From Segetimicrobium sp035279545 (GTDB lineage: Bacteria > Sysuimicrobiota > Sysuimicrobiia > Sysuimicrobiales > Segetimicrobiaceae), in the NCBI GenBank assembly GCA_035279545.1, contig DATEHM010000276.1:1-17673 (forward strand): a DNA stretch of 17,673 nucleotides, written 5' to 3'. The notes under the pieces were generated by a model. It did no database searches. It saw nothing but the letters and a program-made list of their open reading frames with translations, and was not told the origin of the DNA. This document shows positions 6,555-14,588 of the stretch, piece after piece. The position numbers and the translations under genes were made by a program. Within the stretch, counting starts at the first letter, position 1. Each line of letters opens with the position of its first letter.

Positions 6555-7442
6555 ATGATCGTCGGCGCCGCGCAGCCCCGAGGGAGGCCAGCGGGCTGGG
6601 TGCAACTTGAACCCCTGGTCGCGGTCGTCCTCTGGGGCGGGATCTACACGGGCGCCAAACTCGGGTTGGCGGAGATCCCGACCCTGACCTTTACGTTCCT
6701 CCGGGTCCTGCTGGCGGCGCTCGTTTTCGCCACCGTCGTTCGTGGGTGGACAGCCCTCACCCGACCGGCTGTATGGAAATCGCTCCTCGGGGCCAGCCTA
6801 GCGCAGACAGCATTCCAGCTTATGCTGATTGCGGGCCTTCAGCGGACGACCGCCGGAACCAGCGCGATCCTCCTCGCGGCGGCCCCGCTCATGACCGTCG
6901 GGTGGCTCGGGATCGCCGGCCGGGAGGGGATCGCGGGGCGCCAGTGGGCCAGCCTGCTCGTCGGATTCGTCGGCGTGGCGCTGGTCGTGCGGGGGGGGAT
7001 GAGCGGGCTGGACCCGGTGCACGCGACCGGTGATGTGCTCGCGCTCGGCGCCGCCGGCGCGTGGGTGTGGTACAGTCTCGCGATCGGTCCCCTGGTCGGT
7101 GAGCTCGGCGCGATGCGTGCGACCGGAGGCGCGATGGCCGCCTCGGCGGTTTTCCTCACCCCGTTCGCGGTGGCGGGAGCCGGCCACCTTCGATGGCAGG
7201 CGGTGTCGTGGCCAGCGTGGGCGGGCCTCGTCTACAGCGCAACCGCGGGGATGGTCGTCGCGATGGCGCTGTGGAGCAGATCGGTCCGGCGGCTGGGACC
7301 GCGACAGACGATGGTCTACGTCTATCTGGAGCCGGTATCCGCCGTCGCGATCGCCGCCGCGCTGCTCGGCGAGACGCTGCACCCGATCCAGATCGCGGGG
7401 GCGCTCCTGACGTTTGCCGGGGTGTGGCTGGCCTCGGGCTAG
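6555..7442 (+). CDS. EamA/DMT-family permease
   Basis: A 295-residue inner-membrane protein with about ten hydrophobic helices arranged as two EamA repeats. The first repeat starts with LEPLVAVVLWGGIYTGAKL and includes TLTFTFLRVLLAALVF; the second begins around GDVLALGAAGAWVWYSLAIGP and ends with the typical YLEPVSAVAIAAALLGETLH followed by IQIAGALLTFAGVWLAS. These are hallmark drug/metabolite transporter (DMT) sequences; members export amino acids, metabolites or drugs, and the substrate cannot be told from sequence. Length is normal for the family. No good SD precedes the ATG at 6555, so translation may be leaderless or weak. It is followed by the DapA-family gene on the same strand 110 bases on, possibly in one unit. 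Confidence 0.9.
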   Translation: MIVGAAQPRGRPAGWVQLEPLVAVVLWGGIYTGAKLGLAEIPTLTFTFLRVLLAALVFATVVRGWTALTRPAVWKSLLGASLAQTAFQLMLIAGLQRTTAGTSAILLAAAPLMTVGWLGIAGREGIAGRQWASLLVGFVGVALVVRGGMSGLDPVHATGDVLALGAAGAWVWYSLAIGPLVGELGAMRATGGAMAASAVFLTPFAVAGAGHLRWQAVSWPAWAGLVYSATAGMVVAMALWSRSVRRLGPRQTMVYVYLEPVSAVAIAAALLGETLHPIQIAGALLTFAGVWLASG

Positions 7443-7552
7443 CAGCGCCCGGCCGCACCGGCAGGCGGATCGGAGGACTCGTGGCGGGCCCGCACCGAAC
7501 AATGCGCTGCGCGGTCGCGGGGGACCCCGTACCGCAACGGAGGAAGTCGATC

Positions 7553-8470
7553 ATGCCGCACGTCGCCCCCGGCGTGTACAACATCATGGCCACGCCGCTC
7601 GATGCGTCCGGCGAGCTGGACCTGGCCGGCCTGCGCCTCCTGGTGGACTTCCAGTTGGCGCGGGGGGTCACCGGCCTCAACATTCTCGGAAACTTGGGCG
7701 AGGTCCGTTACCTGACCGACGCCGAGCGGGACGCGGTAATCGAAACGACGATCGCGCAGGTCGCCGGGCGGGCCCCGGTCATCGTCGGGATGGGGTTCAG
7801 CGGGGCGCACGCCACCCTGCACCACGCGCGGCGCGCCGTCAGGGCGGGTGCCGCCGCGGTGATGGTGGCGCCGCCGGCCGGGGTGCGGGGGCAGGAGGCG
7901 ATCGTGGACCACTACCGCCGCGTCGGGGGTGGCACACCGCTCCCCATCGTCGTCTACGACGAGCCGGTGTCCAGCGGGGTGGCGATGCCGCCGGCCCTGC
8001 TCGCCCGCATCGTGGAGACCGTGCCGACCGCGGGAGTGATCAAGTTGGAGGACCCTCCGACGCCGGCGAAGCTCACGCAGATCCGTCGGATCCTCGGCGA
8101 CAAGGCTGAGATCTTCGGCGGACTGGGGGGGATGTTTTTCCTCGAGGAGTTGGGGCGCGGGGCGGTCGGGACGATGACGGGGTTCGCCTACGCCGAGATC
8201 CTGGTGGCGATCTACACCCGGTTCACGGCCGGAGACGCGCCGGGGGCCCGGTCGGTGTTCGAACGCTACCTCCCCCTCATCCGCTACGAAGCTCAGCCAG
8301 GGATCGGGCTCGCCCTGCGGAAGGAGATCCTCCGCCGTCGCGGGGCGCTGCGCACGGCGGTGGTCCGACCGCCGGCCCAGCCGCTGGACACGGACACGCT
8401 GGCCGAGCTCGACGCCACCCTGACGTCGGTGGGACTCGCCGACCAGGAACCGGTGCTCACCGCCCGCTAA
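7553..8470 (+). CDS. DapA-superfamily Schiff-base aldolase/dehydratase (not canonical DHDPS)
   Basis: A 305-residue TIM-barrel protein of the dihydrodipicolinate synthase / N-acetylneuraminate lyase superfamily. The Schiff-base lysine is K164 (GVIKLED) and the catalytic Tyr is Y135 (VVYDEP), spaced as in DapA (Y133/K161). The ketoacid-carboxylate loop is GNLGE (46-50) where true DapA has GTTGE, so both Thr of the proton relay are replaced (Asn, Leu). The YNxPxRTG segment is YDEPVSSG, so the Arg that holds the second substrate in lysine synthesis is missing. It is therefore more likely a catabolic lyase or dehydratase acting on a 2-keto acid or sugar acid than a lysine-pathway enzyme. The start at 7553 has GGAGGAAG seven bases upstream; the frame is open further up only because of the high GC content. 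It lies behind an EamA permease. Confidence 0.88.
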   Translation: MPHVAPGVYNIMATPLDASGELDLAGLRLLVDFQLARGVTGLNILGNLGEVRYLTDAERDAVIETTIAQVAGRAPVIVGMGFSGAHATLHHARRAVRAGAAAVMVAPPAGVRGQEAIVDHYRRVGGGTPLPIVVYDEPVSSGVAMPPALLARIVETVPTAGVIKLEDPPTPAKLTQIRRILGDKAEIFGGLGGMFFLEELGRGAVGTMTGFAYAEILVAIYTRFTAGDAPGARSVFERYLPLIRYEAQPGIGLALRKEILRRRGALRTAVVRPPAQPLDTDTLAELDATLTSVGLADQEPVLTAR

Positions 8471-8541
8471 GACCCGCGGTGCCGCGGCCGCGCCGGACAT
8501 TGATCAGGGGACCAGCCCGGACCCCCCGGCGGGCGGCGGCT

Positions 8542-9804
8542 CTACCGCGCTCCCCGGATCTTCCAGACGAAGACCGAGCCGAGGGTGACGTAGCCGATCG
8601 CGAGGGCGAACACGACGGTGTAGCCGAGGTTTGGCGCACGGCGGTTGAAGGCGTCGATCACCGGCCCCGCGAGAATCGGCGCCACCACCTGCGGCAGCGT
8701 GTTGGCGATGGCCCAGATCCCGAGATCCTTCGCCGCGGACCGGGTCGACGGTAGCACGTCGATCGCCAGCGCCCAGTCGACGCTCGTATACGCGCCGTAC
8801 CCGATCCCAAACAGGACGGCGATCACCTCGAGCGCGGAGAGCGGCGGCTGCATCAGGAGCCCAAAGCTCGTCAGGGCAAGGAAGAAGCCGGCGATCGAGA
8901 CGATCCCCTTCCGCCCAATCCGGTCCGAGAGCACCCCGGCGACGAGGGCGACGAGCATCGCGGCCGCGATCGTGATCGCGCTGAGGACGCTCGTGGTGCG
9001 CGCGGCCTCGCGCACCGACAGGTGCAGCGTGTCCTTCACAAAGAACTGGAGGAAGCTGATCAAGGTGTAAAAGCCGAGCATGACGAGCCCCCGCGTCAGG
9101 AACAGCCACCCGAAGTCGGGGTAGCGCCGCGGGTCGATCCAGAAGGAACGCAGGAAAGCCGGCAGCAGAATCGGCGGGGGCGCGGGCAGCCGCTCCTCCC
9201 GGATCTGCGACACCATGATCGCGGTGCACACCACCAACACGCCGATGTCGATGCCGTATACCAGGGGCGTGTGCCCCCGCCCGACGAGATCGCCGGCAAC
9301 CAACACCGCCGAGATCGTGCCGATCATCATCATGAACCCCATCACGCCGGACGTCACCCCCCGCTGCCAGGGAGGGATCTTGTCCGGGATGAGGCCGTTG
9401 AACGCCCCCCCGGCGAAGTTCGTCGCGGTCTGGACGACCACGACGGCGCCGACGTACCATCCGTAGCCGGGCGCGTAGCGCATCCCCAAGAGGCCCAGAC
9501 AGCTGACGAGCGTGCCGGCGATGACGAACGGCCGGCGCCGCCCCATCGGCAGGGTGGAGCGGTCGCTCAGCGCCCCGGAGATCGGCGAGATCACCATCGC
9601 CATGACCGCCCCGGCGGCGAACAACAGCCCCAGGTAGGCGCCCTTCTGCGACTCGGGGACGAAGCGGAGGACCTCCGCCGGGATGACCACGGTAAGCAGC
9701 GCACCCCAGTGGAAGCTGACCGCGAACCAGTACAGGCCCAGCCAACCGAACTCCGCGGAGCGGACGGAGCGGGTGGGAACCCCGGGGCCGGCCGCGGGGA
9801 TCAT
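8542..9804 (-). CDS. MFS transporter, SLC45/sugar-cation-symporter-like
   Basis: A 420-residue major facilitator protein with about twelve membrane segments. Visible marks are the loop 2-3 motif (SDRSTLPMGRRRPFVIAG, an A-like motif with GRRRPF as in the SLC45/glycoside-symporter branch), a second copy in the C-half (GVLSDRIGRKGIV), and a long middle loop near EERLPAPPP. Substrate unknown. Its ATG directly follows the stop codon of the acyl-CoA synthetase gene (no gap), so the two are almost certainly cotranscribed and translationally coupled. This suggests import or export of an acid that the ligase activates or a product of it. An upstream extension of the frame is unlikely because it would overlap the ligase. 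The gene ends facing the DapA-family gene, with 71 bases between. Confidence 0.88.
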   Translation of the reverse strand: MIPAAGPGVPTRSVRSAEFGWLGLYWFAVSFHWGALLTVVIPAEVLRFVPESQKGAYLGLLFAAGAVMAMVISPISGALSDRSTLPMGRRRPFVIAGTLVSCLGLLGMRYAPGYGWYVGAVVVVQTATNFAGGAFNGLIPDKIPPWQRGVTSGVMGFMMMIGTISAVLVAGDLVGRGHTPLVYGIDIGVLVVCTAIMVSQIREERLPAPPPILLPAFLRSFWIDPRRYPDFGWLFLTRGLVMLGFYTLISFLQFFVKDTLHLSVREAARTTSVLSAITIAAAMLVALVAGVLSDRIGRKGIVSIAGFFLALTSFGLLMQPPLSALEVIAVLFGIGYGAYTSVDWALAIDVLPSTRSAAKDLGIWAIANTLPQVVAPILAGPVIDAFNRRAPNLGYTVVFALAIGYVTLGSVFVWKIRGAR

Positions 9805-11496
9805 CTAGACGTCGTCGTCGGCCTTCGCCGCCACCGTCTCGCGAATCTCGCGCCGCAGCACCTTCCCGATGGCGCTCTTGGGGAGCTCGGTGACGATCTC
9901 GATCCGGCGCGGCACCTTGAACGGCGCGAGCCGGCTCCGGCAAAACTCCAGCAGCTCGCGCCGCACCTGCTGGGGATCGCCGGCGACGCCGTCCTTCAGC
10001 ACGACCTGCGCCACCAGGAGCTCGCCCCGCACCTTGTGCGTCACGCCGGTGACCGCCGCCTCCTTCACTTTGGGGTGTTCGTGGAGCAGTTCCTCGATCT
10101 CACGCGGGTACACCTTGAGTCCGCCGACGTTGACGAGATCCTTCTTGCGGTCGACGATGAAAAAGTACCCCTCCTCGTCCACCCGGGCGATGTCCCCCGT
10201 GTGCAGCCAGCCGCCCCGCAGCGTCTCGGCGGTCTCCTCCGGGGCATTCCAGTATCCCCGCATCACCTGCGGACCGCGAACGACGAGCTCCCCGCTCTCG
10301 CCCGGCGGCAGCTCACGCTCCCCGGTCTCGAGGTCGACGATCCGCGCCTCGGTGTCCGGCAGCGGCAGGCCGATGCTCCCCGCCTTGTGCTGCCCGTGCA
10401 CCGGGTTGACGTGGGTCCCGGGCGAGGCCTCGCTCAGCCCATACCCCTCCAGCACCGTGGCCCCGGTCAGCCGTTCGAACTCGGCCTGCACCTCCCCCGG
10501 AAGCGGCGCCGATCCGCTGACGCAGACCTTGATCGAATGGAGGTTGTATCGCTGGACGTCCTTCAGGTGATTGATCGCGAGGTACATCGCCGGCACCCCG
10601 GGGAAGATCGTCGGCCGGTGGCGCGCGATCATCTCGGCGACGACCCGAGTGTCGAACAGGCCCATGACGACGCAGATCACGGTCGCACCCACACTGATCG
10701 CGGTGTTGAGCGCAACCGTCAGCCCGTAGACGTGGAAGAACGGCGCGACCGCGAGGAACCGCTCCTTGCCCTCCTCGAGAGTCGTCAACCAGTGCCGCAT
10801 CTGGATGCAGTTCGTGACGAGGTTGCGGTGGGTGAGCATCGCCCCTTTGGGAGTCCCGGTTGTGCCGCCGGTGTACTGGAGGACCGCCAGATCGTCCGGG
10901 GTCACCCGCACCCCGGGCGCGCGGGGGGACGCGCTCCGGAGCAGCTGCGTGAGCCGAAGTCCCTCCCCGGCCTTGGAGGTGCCCCGCAGCTTGTACCACG
11001 CCAGCTGCTTCCACGGAAATGGGAAGAAGTCGTAGGGCTCGGTCACGATCAGAGACTCGATGCGGGTCTCGGCCATGACCTCGGTCAGCCCGGGGACGAA
11101 CCGCGAGAGCGTGAGGATGACCTTCGCCCCAGAGTTCCGGAGCACCGTCGCGAGGTCGCGGGCCTTGTACAGGGGGTTGATGGGGACGACCACCGCGCCC
11201 GCCTTAAGCGCCCCGTAGAAGCCGATGACGAACTGTGGGAAGTTGGGGAGCTGGATCGCCACGCGGTCGCCCGGCTTGACCCCGAGCCAGATCAGCGCGT
11301 TCGCGAACCGGTCGGCAAGCTGGTCCAACCGATGGTAGGAGAGCACCGAGGAAAAGGTCGGCGCCGCGAGGAGAATTGCGGGGTGGCGCGGGGACTGCCG
11401 CGCGTAGTTCTCGAGAAAATGGTGCACCGGCACCTTCGGATACGATAGGGTGGCCGGCACCCCCGCCTCATAACTCCGCAGCCAGATGCGGTCCAT
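9805..11496 (-). CDS. Acyl-CoA synthetase (fatty-acid-type AMP-forming CoA ligase)
   Basis: A 563-residue member of the ANL superfamily, which joins a carboxylic acid to CoA through an acyl-AMP. All core motifs are present: the P-loop YTGGTTGTPKG (208-218), APFFHVYGL (251-259), the adenine-binding GYGLSEASP (351-359), the ribose-binding Asp in HTGD (D435), the hinge Arg in VDRKKDLV (R450), GGLKVYPREIEE, and the C-terminal catalytic Lys in GKVLRRE (K545). Overall it looks like a long-chain (FadD-like) ligase; substrate length cannot be fixed. The start at 11496 has a perfect AGGAGGAGGG just upstream, so the frame's further N-terminal extension (to 11703) is rejected. It heads a two-gene unit with the MFS transporter. 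The 546 bases upstream are non-coding. Confidence 0.95.
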   Translation of the reverse strand: MDRIWLRSYEAGVPATLSYPKVPVHHFLENYARQSPRHPAILLAAPTFSSVLSYHRLDQLADRFANALIWLGVKPGDRVAIQLPNFPQFVIGFYGALKAGAVVVPINPLYKARDLATVLRNSGAKVILTLSRFVPGLTEVMAETRIESLIVTEPYDFFPFPWKQLAWYKLRGTSKAGEGLRLTQLLRSASPRAPGVRVTPDDLAVLQYTGGTTGTPKGAMLTHRNLVTNCIQMRHWLTTLEEGKERFLAVAPFFHVYGLTVALNTAISVGATVICVVMGLFDTRVVAEMIARHRPTIFPGVPAMYLAINHLKDVQRYNLHSIKVCVSGSAPLPGEVQAEFERLTGATVLEGYGLSEASPGTHVNPVHGQHKAGSIGLPLPDTEARIVDLETGERELPPGESGELVVRGPQVMRGYWNAPEETAETLRGGWLHTGDIARVDEEGYFFIVDRKKDLVNVGGLKVYPREIEELLHEHPKVKEAAVTGVTHKVRGELLVAQVVLKDGVAGDPQQVRRELLEFCRSRLAPFKVPRRIEIVTELPKSAIGKVLRREIRETVAAKADDDV

Positions 11497-12042
11497 CGCC
11501 CTCCTCCTGTCGCGCCTTGCTCGCCCAGACCCCGCAACCTCGTCCGCGGGCGCCGCGATGGCGCCCGGTCCACGCGAACGAAGACGAGAAGGACGGGCCT
11601 CCGGAGAACCGACTGCGCTCCGTGTTCGATCAATGTCCGACTGGCCGTGCCGAAGCCCCGGGGTCGTGCCGTCCAGCCCGCCGCGGAGCATTGGCTCAGC
11701 CATTCGGTGGATGCCCCCGCGCCCCTGCTGTCAGGCCTCTTGCCTCCCTGGCCGCCGCGTCACGACCTCGGCCGCTCCCCATTCCACCGACCGGAGACAG
11801 CGTGGTGCCTGTCATCGTCCCGGCGGACCGAGAGATCCCGAGGACAGCTTGCCAGACGGAGGAACCGACAATGCGGAGACCGTCCGGGGCGGATCGGACA
11901 GGTTGCCCGCGGCGCCCCGCCCCCGAACGCTCCATGCGAGCCGCGCGGGCGTGCGATGGGGTGCGAGAGACGTGCCCCCGGGCCAGTGGGAATCCGTGCT
12001 CATCCGCCGGGGGCGCCGGCCCGTCTACGCTCTTAGGGTCAT
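11497..12042. other. Non-coding stretch between the CoA ligase and Crp genes
   Basis: 546 bases of very GC-rich sequence. Open frames exist on both strands but are Pro/Arg/Ala-rich with no recognisable motif and no good SD. It should hold the promoter of the ligase-MFS unit; no clear -35/-10 pair or Crp-type TGTGA-TCACA site was found. Confidence 0.5.
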
Positions 12043-12714
12043 TCAGTAGATCTGCTTTCGCAGCTCCTCGGGTTTGAGCACGGTGACCATTCCCCGATGG
12101 CGACGGACCCATCCCTGCCGGGCAAAGACCCCCAGGCATTTGTTGATGCTCTCCCGGGTTCCGCCGACCAACTCCGCCAATTCCTCTTGGGTCAGCTTGG
12201 GGGGGCTGAGCAGTCCATCGGGACCCTCGGTCTGCGCCTCGGCGAATTGGAGGAGCACTTTAGCCAATCGGGCAGGGATGTCCAGAAAGACGGCATCGTG
12301 CACCTGGTCGGTTGTCCGCCGCAGGCGACGGGCGAGAACAGACAGCAGGCTGGCCGTGGCGCGCGGATGTTCGGCGAGAAACCGGAGCAGATGGTCCCGA
12401 TCGAGCGCCCCCAGTGTGCAGTCGACCCTGGCCACCGCGGTGGCGGAGCGGGGCTCGCCGTCCAAGAGGCTGAGCTCACCGAAGAACGCCCCGTGCCCCA
12501 GGAGAGCGAGTGTGGCTTCCTTCCCCCTCCCCGACATGACGGTCAGCTTCACCTCGCCCTTCTCGATGAGGTAGAGGGTCGTCCCCGGGTCGCCTTGGTG
12601 AAAGACGATTGACCCCTTGGGATATCGACGAATGCGGATAAACGTGGCGAGAGCGTCGAGTTCGCTTCGGGAAAACCCCGCAAAGAGAGGAACCTGTGCC
12701 AGGACGCTTGGCAT
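12043..12714 (-). CDS. Crp/Fnr-family transcriptional regulator
   Basis: A 223-residue regulator. Residues 1-120 are a cyclic-nucleotide-binding beta-roll (GSIVFHQGDPGTTLYLIEKG; phosphate-binding cassette FFGELSLLDGEPRSATA with G79, E80, R89 and S90), which matches the cAMP-type pocket. A dimer helix follows (about 105-140), then a winged helix with the HTH LTQEELAELVGGTRESINKC (174-193). It lacks the N-terminal Cys set of Fnr, so oxygen sensing by an Fe-S cluster is unlikely; a cyclic nucleotide is the expected signal. The ATG at 12714 follows a purine-rich GAGGGGGGAG. A TATACT box and a G/C palindrome lie just upstream. It lies between the aldehyde dehydrogenase and the ligase-MFS unit, all on the minus strand, so it may control them. 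Regulation is inference. Confidence 0.93.
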   Translation of the reverse strand: MPSVLAQVPLFAGFSRSELDALATFIRIRRYPKGSIVFHQGDPGTTLYLIEKGEVKLTVMSGRGKEATLALLGHGAFFGELSLLDGEPRSATAVARVDCTLGALDRDHLLRFLAEHPRATASLLSVLARRLRRTTDQVHDAVFLDIPARLAKVLLQFAEAQTEGPDGLLSPPKLTQEELAELVGGTRESINKCLGVFARQGWVRRHRGMVTVLKPEELRKQIY

Positions 12715-12734
12715 ACTCCCCCCTCTCGCCCGCT

Positions 12735-12761
12735 AGTATACACCCCCCGTGCCCGGGGGGG
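12735..12761 (-). promoter_or_regulatory. Putative crp-like promoter: -10 box with abutting G/C palindrome
   Basis: On the minus strand TATACT (12740-12735), preceded by TG, lies about 20 bases before the regulator's ATG. Immediately upstream, where a -35 box would be, is CCCCCC-GGGCAC-GGGGGG (12760-12743), a perfect 6-bp inverted repeat. No consensus -35 is visible, so the promoter may be activator-dependent or extended -10, with the palindrome as a possible operator. Confidence 0.45.
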
Positions 12762-12857
12762 CGCGGCTGAGCGGGGTTGGGATCTGGTGCGCCGGCACCC
12801 AGACCCTGTTGGCTGCGCGCGCTGTCCCGCAGGGTACATCCGCATCGGTCAAGCGAA

Positions 12858-12886
12858 CTCCCGGCCCGGAAAGCCCGGGCCGGGAG
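12858..12886 (-). terminator. Strong 12-bp hairpin downstream of the aldehyde dehydrogenase
   Basis: CTCCCGGCCCGG (12858-12869), five-base loop, and its exact complement (12875-12886) form a perfect 12-bp G/C stem 32 bases after the dehydrogenase stop. On the minus strand only a weak TTCGCTT follows, so it is an imperfect intrinsic terminator or an RNA-stabilising hairpin. Confidence 0.55.
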
Positions 12887-12917
12887 CGGCGGCGCTGCCG
12901 TACGATCGAAAGGAGAC

Positions 12918-14336
12918 CTAGGCGAGGTGCATCACGACCATCTTCAGTTCGGTCATCTCCTGCACCGCGTACTTCGGCCCCTCCTTGCCGAACCCGCTGT
13001 CCTTGAGCCCACCGTAGGGCATCAGGTCGGCCCGCCACTGCGGGCCCCAGTTGATGTGGAGGTTGCCCGACTCGACCTGCTGCACGAATTTCATCGCCCA
13101 ATCGATGTTCTGCGTGAAGATCCCCGCGGACAGGCCGTAGTTCGTGTCGTTCGCCATCGCGATCGCTTCATCGATGGTGCCGACGGGGGTCACCGCGACC
13201 GTCGGGCCGAACACTTCGCTTCTGGATACGCGCATATCGGGCTTGACGTCCGCCAACACCGTGGGCGCGTAAATCGCCCCGTGACGCTCTCCACCGGTGA
13301 CGAGCTTGGCCCCCGATGCCACGGCCTCGCGCACCCATTCGTCGACCCGCTGCGCATCCCGCTCCCGCACCATCGGTCCCATCTTGGTCTTCTCGTCGAG
13401 GGGGTTCCCGGTCGCCAGCGCGGCCACCTTGGGCTTGAGCGCGTTCAGGAAGTCGTTGTAGATCGGCTTGAGCGGGAGGATCCGCTGAGCGCTGATGCAG
13501 ACCTGGCCGGCGTTGCTGAACCCGGTCGCGGCGACCGCGGCGGCGACCTTCTCCAGGTCGGCGTCGGGCATCACGATGAGCGGCGAGTTGCTGCCCAACT
13601 CCATCGTCACCTTCTTCAGGCCGGCCACCTGACAAATCCGCTCGCCGACGTCCCGGCTCCCGGTGAATGTGATCTTGCGCACCCGGGGATCCCGGCAGAG
13701 CGCCTCGCCGATCTCCCCCCCGCTCCCGGTGATGCACTGAATGCCCTCCGGGGGCACACCGGCCTCGAGCATGATCTGGGTGAGCTTGAGCGCGCTGAGC
13801 GGGGTGTCGGTCGCGGGCTTCACGATCACGCTGTTGCCGGCGGCGAGCGCCGGGCCCACCTTGTGGCAGACCAGGTGGAGGGGAAAGTTGAAGGGACTGA
13901 TGCCCAGAACGACGCCGCAGGGGACCCGGACGGTGAACCCGAACTTCTGCTGGGTGACGCCCGGCGCCCCGTCGAGCGCGATCGTCTCGCCGTAGAGCCG
14001 CTTCGCTTCCTCGGCCGACAGGACGATGATCTCGATGGCCCGCGAGACCTCGAACCGCGCCTCTCCAATGATCTTGCCTTCCTCCAGGGTAATCGTGCGC
14101 GCGAGATCCTCGGTGCGCTGGGTCATCAGGTCCGCGGCCTTCCGCAGGATCTGGTAGCGCTCGTATCCGGTCAGCCGGCGCATCGCGCGCGCGCCGCGCG
14201 CCGCGGTCGCCAGCGCCCGCTCGACGTCGTCCGCGTCGGCCTTGGGGACGGTGTCGACCTGGGAACCGTCGAACGGATTGGTCACGGCGATCGTCTTGGG
14301 CTTATCGATCCATTCGGTCCCGACGTACATCTTCAT
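12918..14336 (-). CDS. NAD(P)-dependent aldehyde dehydrogenase
   Basis: A 472-residue aldehyde dehydrogenase that oxidises an aldehyde to an acid. The catalytic set is complete: N150 (ISPFNFP), K173 (VIVKPA), E246 (MELGSNSPLIV) and the nucleophile C280 (GQVCISAQR). ITFTGSRDVGERI gives the nucleotide-binding turn, and GPQWRADLMPYGGLKDSGFGKEG the C-terminal signature. The N-terminal half (PCGVVLGISPFNFPLHLVCHK) looks closest to the lactaldehyde/phosphonoacetaldehyde/GAPN-like branch of non-acylating enzymes; the exact substrate is not readable. The start at 14336 has GGAGGTGGGG about five to nine bases upstream; Met at codon 3 is a weaker alternative. It is divergent from the ketopantoate-reductase-family gene across a 252-base gap. 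Confidence 0.94.
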   Translation of the reverse strand: MKMYVGTEWIDKPKTIAVTNPFDGSQVDTVPKADADDVERALATAARGARAMRRLTGYERYQILRKAADLMTQRTEDLARTITLEEGKIIGEARFEVSRAIEIIVLSAEEAKRLYGETIALDGAPGVTQQKFGFTVRVPCGVVLGISPFNFPLHLVCHKVGPALAAGNSVIVKPATDTPLSALKLTQIMLEAGVPPEGIQCITGSGGEIGEALCRDPRVRKITFTGSRDVGERICQVAGLKKVTMELGSNSPLIVMPDADLEKVAAAVAATGFSNAGQVCISAQRILPLKPIYNDFLNALKPKVAALATGNPLDEKTKMGPMVRERDAQRVDEWVREAVASGAKLVTGGERHGAIYAPTVLADVKPDMRVSRSEVFGPTVAVTPVGTIDEAIAMANDTNYGLSAGIFTQNIDWAMKFVQQVESGNLHINWGPQWRADLMPYGGLKDSGFGKEGPKYAVQEMTELKMVVMHLA

Positions 14337-14588
14337 AAGTGCCCCACCTCCGACTGATTCTCCCGAGAGCGTCGCGCGCGTTCACAGAACTGCCCTTAGC
14401 GTACTCTCTCGAACCGAGGAACTCCAGGGGAAATTACCTCTGGATCCGCCTTCTCGAAGGAACCTCTGTTCGGGTGTCTCAAGCAGGGCAGAGCCGGCCC
14501 GCGCGTAAGTTACTTAGGCGATGGACTACGGGAGGCAGCGGGGTCAGCGCAGCCCCCCGTACACGTTTGCCGGAGAAGGAGGCAGGGG

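Noticed and set aside
8471..8541. Shared terminator between the convergent DapA-like and MFS genes
   Set aside because: G/C-rich palindromic bits such as CCGCGGTGCCGCGG exist, but the loop is too small and no T-run follows.
9022..11448. 808-codon open frame on the plus strand
   Set aside because: Antisense shadow of the MFS and CoA-ligase genes, His/Arg/Pro-rich with no domain.
11497..11703. N-terminal extension of the CoA ligase
   Set aside because: Arg/Ala/Gly-rich, not like the family; a perfect SD precedes the ATG at 11496.
12777..14357. 526-codon open frame on the plus strand
   Set aside because: Antisense shadow of the aldehyde dehydrogenase, whose catalytic motifs are complete on the other strand.
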